Part shown: one piece after another, positions 57,877-64,000 of the stretch
Position numbering within the stretch: the first letter of the stretch is position 1
Layout: each line of letters opens with the position of its first letter
Assembly: GCA_963974105.1 (NCBI GenBank)
Contig: CAXBBG010000001.1
Span: forward strand, 62,001-126,000
Length of the DNA stretch: 64,000 nt
Source of the DNA: UBA2136 sp963974105
Lineage (GTDB): Bacteria > Pseudomonadota > Alphaproteobacteria > UBA2136
Direction: 5' to 3'
Translations under genes and position numbers: made by a program
The notes under the pieces: model-generated
Told to the model about the DNA's origin: nothing
The model's database searches: none
What the model saw: the letters and a program-made list of their open reading frames with translations, nothing else

Positions 57877-58788
57877 CTATTTACGGCCAACAAAGCGTAC
57901 CTCACGTTGCAAAACAATCTTTAATTTGTCATAAACCTGTTTTTCAACCATTTCGGTTAACGTTTCCATATCATGTGCTGTTGCATTGTTTGCATTTATA
58001 AAAAAGTTACAATGCTTTTCACTTACCTGGGCGCCGCCAAATGTCAAACCGCGACAACCCGCTTCGTCTACCACTTGCCATGCATGCTTTTTTGAACCGT
58101 CTGGCAATGTAATATTTTTAAACCAACTGCCACTACTTGGCTTATTTAAAGGCTGGCTTGTTGCACGGTCCTTGTTAATTTGACGCATTTTCTGACGAAT
58201 TTCTTCTTTATCGCCCTTTGCCAACTTGAAGACAGCACCCACAAACAACCAACGCTGCGGTAACGCACTATGGCGATAAGAAAATTCAAGATCAGCTGGC
58301 AATAATGTTTTAAGCGCACCTGTTTCTGTAATCACTTGAACCGACTCTAATATATCTGCCGTTTCATGCCCATAGGCCCCTGCATTCATTTTTAATGCAC
58401 CACCCACAGAACCAGGAATACCGCATAAAAACTCAGCACCTGTAAGGTTATGTTCACGCGCTGCACGTGCAACTTTACCGCCTGTTGCCCCAGCTTCTGC
58501 CGTAATAATACACCCTTCAACATCCACATGGTTTAAACCTTCATTCATACGAATAACCACGCCTTCAATCCCACCATCACGCAGCATCATATTACTGCCT
58601 TCACCTAAAACAGACACAGGTATTTCAAGGGAAAGATGTTGCATAAAATGCGTTAAATCTTCTAAAGATTCTGGCACAAAAAGAACATCAGCAATACCGC
58701 CAATTTTTAACGTTGTATATGGTGCAAGAGGTGCGTTAAACACATACTCCCCTTGTATTTCTGGCAATATATCTGCTGTTAACTTCAT
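57877..58788 (-). CDS. murB: UDP-N-acetylenolpyruvoylglucosamine reductase
   Basis: MurB reduces the enolpyruvyl group to give UDP-MurNAc, using FAD and NADPH. The 303-residue product has TTLKIGGIADVLFVP (about residues 25-39), SVLGEGSNMMLRDGG (about 58-72), GIPGSVGGALKMNAGAYG (about 122-139, FAD site) and the catalytic Ser region SSGSWFKNI (about 216-224). Its ATG overlaps the murC stop by 4 bp. Length fits the type II MurB common outside enterobacteria. Confidence 0.97.
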   Translation of the reverse strand: MKLTADILPEIQGEYVFNAPLAPYTTLKIGGIADVLFVPESLEDLTHFMQHLSLEIPVSVLGEGSNMMLRDGGIEGVVIRMNEGLNHVDVEGCIITAEAGATGGKVARAAREHNLTGAEFLCGIPGSVGGALKMNAGAYGHETADILESVQVITETGALKTLLPADLEFSYRHSALPQRWLFVGAVFKLAKGDKEEIRQKMRQINKDRATSQPLNKPSSGSWFKNITLPDGSKKHAWQVVDEAGCRGLTFGGAQVSEKHCNFFINANNATAHDMETLTEMVEKQVYDKLKIVLQREVRFVGRK

Positions 58789-60197
58789 GCGATACTACGT
58801 GAAACCTTCACTAAATATTGTCCCCAAGCATTAATATTACCTGCACCCATACAAATAACAACATCCCCTTTTGTAACCAATGAAGGAATAAGATCTGCAA
58901 GTTCTTTATGGTCTTGCACAACATGTACATGCTTAACACCATTTTTACGCATTTTTTCTGCCAATGCTTCATGCGAGATGCCCTGAATAGGGTCTTCTCC
59001 CGCACTATAAACAGGCGCTAAAATTATTTCGTCTGCATCGTGCATGCATTTTGCAAAATCATCGAACAAATCATGCAATCGCGTAAAACGATGCGGCTGC
59101 ATCAGAGCTATCACTTTATTTTTTTTGAACCCTTGTTTTGCACCGCGTAAAGTTGATTCAATTTCAACAGGGTGATGTGCATAATCGTCAATCACCAAAG
59201 CACCGTGCGCCTCACCAATTTTAATAAAACGACGCCCCACGCCTTTAAACGACAATAATCCAGCACGTAAGTCATCTACAGGTACACCACACTCTAAAGC
59301 AACAGCAATAGCTGCTAAAGAATTAAGAACGTTATGCTTACCTGGCATATTCAAGCGAAAACCTGTATAGATTTTACCTTTAACCGATAGATCAAAAAAC
59401 ATAGCCGCACCACGTTGTTCAATATTCACAGCCGAAATATCAGCTTCTTCAATAAACCCATAAGTGACAACATTACGGTCCTTTAATTTTTGCGCAAGTG
59501 CAGCCACTTCATGGTGATCAACCCCCATGACAATAGTACCTGTATTTTCTGGTGTATTGTAAGCAAATTTTTCATAAGCTTGGCGCATATTACCCATTGA
59601 TTGGTAATGCTCCATATGCTCTGGGTCCATATTTGTAATCACAGCAATTTTAGATGTAATGGATGTAAATGAACCGTCAGACTCATCAGCTTCTGCCACC
59701 ATTAACCCACCTTTTTCGCGTGAGGGTTTAATATTTGAACCTATCGCATAAATAACCCCGCCATTGATAACACCCGCACCTGTACCCGCATGTTCTAGCA
59801 ATGTGTAAGTAAGTGCTGTTGTTGTGGTTTTTCCATGCGTGCCTGCAATGGCAATACCCTGATGTTTTTTAAGAATTTCAGCTAAAATTTCACTGCGATG
59901 CATCACACGTAGGCCAAGGCTTTTAGCCTCAACAAGTTCTGGGTTATTATCTGGAATAGCTGAAGAAACAACCACACGAAATGCTTTTTCAACATAAGCA
60001 GCCCCATGACCAAAATAAACTTGGATACCTTTAGCTTTTAAACGTTGTACGTTAGCGTTTTCGCTCAAATCAGAACCTTGAACTTGAAAACCATTGTCAT
60101 ACAACATCTCCGCAAGGCCGCTCATACCAATACCGCCTATGCCAATGAAATGTATTAACCCCATTGTGCTTGGATTTTTACCAAATAACTCTATCAT
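58785..60197 (-). CDS. murC: UDP-N-acetylmuramate-L-alanine ligase
   Basis: MurC adds L-Ala to UDP-MurNAc. The 470-residue product has the N-terminal HFIGIGGIGMSGLAEML (UDP site), the ATP loop AGTHGKTTTTAL (about residues 115-126), EADESDGSF, MDPEHMEHY and the C-terminal DDYAHHPVEIESTL with MQPHRFTR. All Mur-ligase hallmarks are present. It lies 20 bp after murG and overlaps murB. Confidence 0.98.
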   Translation of the reverse strand: MIELFGKNPSTMGLIHFIGIGGIGMSGLAEMLYDNGFQVQGSDLSENANVQRLKAKGIQVYFGHGAAYVEKAFRVVVSSAIPDNNPELVEAKSLGLRVMHRSEILAEILKKHQGIAIAGTHGKTTTTALTYTLLEHAGTGAGVINGGVIYAIGSNIKPSREKGGLMVAEADESDGSFTSITSKIAVITNMDPEHMEHYQSMGNMRQAYEKFAYNTPENTGTIVMGVDHHEVAALAQKLKDRNVVTYGFIEEADISAVNIEQRGAAMFFDLSVKGKIYTGFRLNMPGKHNVLNSLAAIAVALECGVPVDDLRAGLLSFKGVGRRFIKIGEAHGALVIDDYAHHPVEIESTLRGAKQGFKKNKVIALMQPHRFTRLHDLFDDFAKCMHDADEIILAPVYSAGEDPIQGISHEALAEKMRKNGVKHVHVVQDHKELADLIPSLVTKGDVVICMGAGNINAWGQYLVKVSRSIA

Positions 60198-60217
60198 TTC
60201 CCCAAAACCATTCTTTT

Positions 60218-61345
60218 TTAATTATTATTGAGTTCTTCACCTATATGCAATAGGTCATACTCACTTAATTTAATTACTTCGCGCGCGACATTATTTGCAG
60301 CATCAACAATTCCTGAATCATAAGCTGATTTTTCCATTTTCCCAACAAACACTTTATCTTCAATAAGTTCCGACAACTTCTCAGCCAACTTTTCAGGCGT
60401 AAATATACCATGCTCCATCACAATAGCCGCTCCGATACTTTCCATCGCTTTGGCATTTTGCAATTGATGCCCATCAGCAAGTTTTAACGGTACATATATC
60501 GCGGCACGTCCCAAAATAGCCGCTTCATTTACTGTACTGGCACCACTGCGGGCGATGATTAAATTACTTTGAATCATCTTAACTTCTAAGTCGTCAAAAA
60601 ATACTTCAACTTGTGCAGGCACATCAAATTCATGATAGAAATTTATCACACGCTGCCTGTCTTCTGCGCGTGTTTGCTGAATAACTTCAACTTTTTTCTT
60701 ATGCTCATAAGGTAAAAGATTTATGGCATGTGGTACCACATCCGACAAAATACGCGCACCTTGTGAACCACCTGCTATTAAAATACGGAACTTACCATCA
60801 TCGACACGTTTTAGTGTACGCGCTTCAATAATTTTACTGCGGATAGGATTCCCTGTAACAACCATAACATTTTCACGGTAACGCAAGTAATGCCTTGAAG
60901 ACTCAAAAGACAAACAAACACGGTCAGCCCACTTAGATAAAAAGCGGTTGGCACGCCCAGGTAATACATTTTGCTCCTGAATGACTGTTGGCACGCCACT
61001 TAATTTTGCAGCTAAAACAGCCGCAACAGTGGCATAACCACCTGTTCCAAAAACAACTGAAGCTTTTTCTTGATGTATCAATTTAAATGCACGTACAAAT
61101 GCGCGCACAAGATTAAAAATAGCCAACACTTTACGTACAGGATTTTTAACATTCCATGGGTTTGCTGGAAGTTCTTTTATTTCGAAACCATCCGCTTCAA
61201 CAATACGTGAAAAAGCCCCGCCACGACCAACAAAAATGCAACGAAAACCTTGAGCTTTCAGCTCATTCGCAACCGCCAAGGCCGGAAAAATATGTCCGCC
61301 TGAAGCGCCCGCTGCGATAATAGCTGTTTTAGTTTTTTTCGACAC
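60218..61345 (-). CDS. murG: Lipid II synthase (GlcNAc transferase) MurG
   Basis: MurG transfers GlcNAc from UDP-GlcNAc to lipid I at the inner face of the membrane. The 375-residue GT28 protein has the acceptor-site loop GASGGHIFPALAV (about residues 13-25; usually GTGGH), GTGGYATVA, IAGGSQGARILSD (about 193-205) and the UDP-GlcNAc site SGASTVNEAAILGRAAIYVPL (two shorter parts around SGAST and AAIYVPL). It overlaps ftsW by 17 bp. It links the glm pathway to wall synthesis. Confidence 0.97.
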   Translation of the reverse strand: MSKKTKTAIIAAGASGGHIFPALAVANELKAQGFRCIFVGRGGAFSRIVEADGFEIKELPANPWNVKNPVRKVLAIFNLVRAFVRAFKLIHQEKASVVFGTGGYATVAAVLAAKLSGVPTVIQEQNVLPGRANRFLSKWADRVCLSFESSRHYLRYRENVMVVTGNPIRSKIIEARTLKRVDDGKFRILIAGGSQGARILSDVVPHAINLLPYEHKKKVEVIQQTRAEDRQRVINFYHEFDVPAQVEVFFDDLEVKMIQSNLIIARSGASTVNEAAILGRAAIYVPLKLADGHQLQNAKAMESIGAAIVMEHGIFTPEKLAEKLSELIEDKVFVGKMEKSAYDSGIVDAANNVAREVIKLSEYDLLHIGEELNNN

Positions 61346-62465
61346 TGTGCTTCCCTTTTTTCCTTGTTAATGCCAGTAAGAAACCGACTGTAAAACTTAC
61401 ACCAATCATAGCAGAACCGCCATAGCTAATAAAGGGTAAGGTCATCCCTGTGGTTGGTAAAATGTTCATAACTACGCCAATATTTACTAGCGTTTGCAAA
61501 GTGAATGTCATTAACAACCCAAAACCAGCTAAAAACATAAAACGGTCTTTATTATCTAAAATGGAACTAAATCCGCGAAAAACAATAATAGCGAACACGA
61601 TGAGTAATAACAAACAGGTTAAAATACCAAATTCTTCTGCTATCACAGCGAAGATAAAGTCTGTATGTGCATCGGGCAAGTGATGTTTCACAATACCTTC
61701 CCCTGGCCCTCGCCCTAACAAACCACCACTTAACAAAGCTTCTCTTGCTTGGTCAACTTGATAAGAATCGCCTGACGCAGGGTCTAAAAACCTTTCTATA
61801 CGTGATTTAACGTGCGGTAAAAAACTGTAAACGCCAAAAATAGTACCAAGACCACCCATTACCATGCACATAACCCATTTTAAAGGCAAGCCTGACAAAT
61901 AAGTTTGTACAAACCAAACACTACCAAACATTAACATCATACCAAAGTCGGGCTGCAAAAAAGTAAGCCCACAAACGACAGCCAAGACACCTAAAGACAT
62001 AACAAAATTGCGTACACGTATATTTTCTTCTACAGGTGCAAGTAACCAAGCTGTCACGATGATAAGCGCTGGCTTCATCAATTCTGTTGGCTGTAAAGAT
62101 ACGCCTAAAATACGTATCCAACGGCTCGCACCTTTAACGTCGTCCCCCATCACTAGGGTTAATAAAATTGAAATACCTGCAACAGAAAACAACAACAAGC
62201 CCATACGCTTTATTTGCTCGGCACTTAGTGTCGACAAAAACGTAATAAGAGGGAAAGACACAAGCACAAAAACCAATTGTTTCTTAACGAAGTGATAGCT
62301 ATTACCTTCAAGGGCATAGGTGTCACTAACACCGCTTGAAGCCAACATAACAGATGCCAATCCAAAAATCATAAGCATGCCGACTAACGTATAAGTGGTA
62401 CGGTCTAAGCTACGCCACCAACGCAATAATGGGTGCGAAGAATTATTATGAACGCGTTTAGCCAT
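61329..62465 (-). CDS. ftsW: Peptidoglycan glycosyltransferase FtsW
   Basis: FtsW is the SEDS-family glycosyltransferase that polymerises septal peptidoglycan. The 378-residue product has about ten hydrophobic segments and SEDS hallmarks: GVSLQPTELMKPALI (about residues 126-140), FLQPDFGMMLMF, SGGLLGRGPGEG and the C-terminal LPTTGMTLPFISYGGS. It sits between murD and murG, as normal in dcw clusters, overlapping both. Confidence 0.96.
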   Translation of the reverse strand: MAKRVHNNSSHPLLRWWRSLDRTTYTLVGMLMIFGLASVMLASSGVSDTYALEGNSYHFVKKQLVFVLVSFPLITFLSTLSAEQIKRMGLLLFSVAGISILLTLVMGDDVKGASRWIRILGVSLQPTELMKPALIIVTAWLLAPVEENIRVRNFVMSLGVLAVVCGLTFLQPDFGMMLMFGSVWFVQTYLSGLPLKWVMCMVMGGLGTIFGVYSFLPHVKSRIERFLDPASGDSYQVDQAREALLSGGLLGRGPGEGIVKHHLPDAHTDFIFAVIAEEFGILTCLLLLIVFAIIVFRGFSSILDNKDRFMFLAGFGLLMTFTLQTLVNIGVVMNILPTTGMTLPFISYGGSAMIGVSFTVGFLLALTRKKGKHSVEKN

Positions 62466-63822
62466 TTTGTTCTTGCAGCCTTCCTATAAGTTCATGACAC
62501 AATGTCACAAACGCATCTCCTCTATGTTCAAAGCTATTAAATTGGTCCCATGAAGCACAGGCAGGAGAAAGGAGAAAACATGCATTTTCTAAACCTGAAA
62601 CAGAAAACTGTTGCCAAGCTGTATAAATAGCATTCTCCATCGTTTCACAGTCATAAGTTCGGACAACATCCTCTAAATCTGCAATAATTTCATCGCGTTC
62701 TTTGCCAATAACAAAAGCCCCCTTCACATTTTTCAAATGCGTTAAGCATGGTTTAATACCTTCGTCTTTTGGCATACCGCCACATATCCAAAATATATTT
62801 TCAACGCTTTCAAGCGCTCGAATAGCAGAGTCGGGATTGGTCGCCTTTGAATCGTTATAAAAAGTAACACCATTATACATGGCTATCTTTTCCATACGAT
62901 GTGCCAGGTTGGCAAATGTTAATACCCCATTTTTAAATGTATCTAAATGCACAAAATCCTTTAGTGCAGCATAGCTACACGCAATATTTTGCCAGTTATG
63001 CCTACCAGGTAAATGACTAAACTGCGTTAAATCTAATACATCAACACCAGCTTCAACCAACATACCTGCATCCGTCACAACAATGTCAGCCTGCTCTCCG
63101 TCAACGCTTACTGTTTTTGCATGCACGCTTGGCGCTATCATTTTAAGCTCTTCGCTATCAATTCCGATCACACGCACTGCGTTTTCGTCTAGGTTAAAAA
63201 TAGCCATTTTTTCTTTGAGGTAGTTCGCCATACTGCCATGACGATCAAGATGGTCTGGCGTTAAATTCAACAACACACTCACATCCATTTTAGCCTCATA
63301 CATTGTTTCTAATTGGTATGAAGAAAGTTCAATTACATATATTTCTTGCTCAGTTGCTAAATTTAAACATGCCGTACCTAAGTTACCACCAATGGCTACT
63401 TTTTTGCCAGCCTCTGAAAGTATATGCCCAATAAGCGCTGTGGTTGTCGACTTACCATTTGTTCCTGTAATACCAATAAACATGGCACCTTTTTCACGGC
63501 GATAAAGCAGGTCGATATCTCCCATAATAGGCAAGTCTGCATCCAATGCACGTTGTACAATTTCGTCTTTCATCGAAATGCCTGGCGACTTAAAAAATGC
63601 GTCAATGGTTGAAAAATCCGCCACACCTTCGTCGGCAAAATAGACTGTATTTTTATCAAAAAGCTTTTGCCCTTGCGGTGACGACATCACAAAGTCGATA
63701 CCTTTTTTATCGTAAGCATAAACCTCTGCACCATCGGCATATAAAGCCGCTGCGAGGGCATAGCCACTTTTACCAAGCCCATATACAAAAACTTTCTTCC
63801 CTGAAAAACCAAGTTTTGACAT
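62458..63822 (-). CDS. murD: UDP-N-acetylmuramoylalanine-D-glutamate ligase
   Basis: MurD adds D-Glu to UDP-MurNAc-L-Ala. The 454-residue product has KVFVYGLGKSGYALAAAL (UDP site), the ATP loop GITGTNGKSTTTALI (about residues 116-130), YVIELSSYQLE, LNLTPDHLDRHGSM and YNDSKATNPDSAIRAL. Length is normal. It follows mraY by 18 bp and overlaps ftsW by 8 bp. Confidence 0.97.
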   Translation of the reverse strand: MSKLGFSGKKVFVYGLGKSGYALAAALYADGAEVYAYDKKGIDFVMSSPQGQKLFDKNTVYFADEGVADFSTIDAFFKSPGISMKDEIVQRALDADLPIMGDIDLLYRREKGAMFIGITGTNGKSTTTALIGHILSEAGKKVAIGGNLGTACLNLATEQEIYVIELSSYQLETMYEAKMDVSVLLNLTPDHLDRHGSMANYLKEKMAIFNLDENAVRVIGIDSEELKMIAPSVHAKTVSVDGEQADIVVTDAGMLVEAGVDVLDLTQFSHLPGRHNWQNIACSYAALKDFVHLDTFKNGVLTFANLAHRMEKIAMYNGVTFYNDSKATNPDSAIRALESVENIFWICGGMPKDEGIKPCLTHLKNVKGAFVIGKERDEIIADLEDVVRTYDCETMENAIYTAWQQFSVSGLENACFLLSPACASWDQFNSFEHRGDAFVTLCHELIGRLQEQNG

Positions 63823-63840
63823 CTTTAAAGTACTTTCTAT

Positions 63841-64000
63841 CTAATCTTAAGCGTAGCTAAGCCTACCAAAGCTAAAATAATGGATATAATCCAAAAACGC
63901 ACAACAATTGTTGGTTCTGCCCACCCTTTATGTTCAAAGTGGTGATGAATAGGTGCCATGCGAAACACGCGCTTACCCGTTAACTTAAACGAAACAACTT
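63841..64000 (-). CDS. mraY: Phospho-MurNAc-pentapeptide transferase, C-terminal end (partial)
   Basis: The last 53 codons of MraY, which attaches phospho-MurNAc-pentapeptide to undecaprenyl phosphate to form lipid I. The conserved MAPIHHHFEHKGWAEPTIVV motif and the final membrane helix ending ATLKIR are present before the TAG stop. The rest lies beyond the window. It heads the visible part of the dcw cluster, upstream of murD. Confidence 0.95.

Noticed and set aside
1..64000. tRNA/rRNA genes, CRISPR arrays, insertion sequences, prophage
   Set aside because: Gaps were read on both strands; no cloverleaf-like gene, repeat-spacer pattern, transposase, integrase or phage structural gene was found.

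Overview
The window reads as chromosomal DNA of a low-GC alphaproteobacterium (about 40% G+C from sampled lines). The evidence is the alphaproteobacterial form of ribosomal protein S4, the hom-glpX pair, and a compact dcw cluster running mraY-murD-ftsW-murG-murC-murB-ddl-ftsQ-ftsA-ftsZ-lpxC. LPS heptose (hldD), lipid A (lpxC), lipoprotein maturation (lgt) and outer-membrane secretin genes show a Gram-negative envelope. The order cannot be fixed from the sequence alone. I saw no tRNA, rRNA, CRISPR array, insertion sequence or prophage.

Layout. 1-6.4 kb: end of an assembly ATPase, an F-type platform protein, three inner-membrane/periplasmic alignment proteins, two unusual prepilins and a prepilin peptidase (a type IV pilus/type II secretion-like machine). 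Its likely secretin and a secretin-companion protein sit apart at 37.2-39.4 kb on the other strand, coupled to a peptidoglycan LD-carboxypeptidase. 6.4-16 kb: J-domain protein, GntR regulator, proC, hldD, lgt, a MidA-like methyltransferase, pgeF, nhaA, uvrC. 16.1-16.8 kb: a non-coding region with a DnaA-box cluster. 16.8-25.3 kb: orphan genes, a solute-binding protein, uvrB, rpsD and a PP2C-like / GGDEF / PP2C-like group. 25.3-36.2 kb: recJ, a FAD oxidoreductase, folD, glmM, a degenerate EAL protein and several orphan genes. 39.6-46.9 kb: putA, a DUF1294 protein, glmU-glmS and a small exported protein. 46.9-52.4 kb: a PhzF-like protein, glpX, a divergent homoserine dehydrogenase homologue, a small lipoprotein and a short RNase R-like nuclease. 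52.5-64 kb: the dcw cluster, leaving the window inside mraY.

How it fits together. Cell-wall supply is concentrated here: glmS, glmM and glmU make UDP-GlcNAc, which murB to murG and lpxC consume. Proline is made by proC and degraded by putA. Cyclic-di-GMP proteins (one catalytic-looking GGDEF, one degenerate EAL) share the window with the pilus genes.

Most interesting non-coding signal: upstream of glmM on the minus strand lies a textbook sigma54 -24/-12 promoter (31775-31793). A 17-bp palindrome about 118 bp upstream of its predicted start could be an activator site. An intrinsic terminator about 45-75 nt downstream of that start precedes glmM. This predicts either a sigma54-dependent small RNA of about 76 nt or an attenuated glmM leader. 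Other points of note are a probable non-AUG start for folD, a Hom homologue that has lost key residues, an RNase R-like protein without its N-terminal RNA-binding domains, and prepilins without the usual Glu5.
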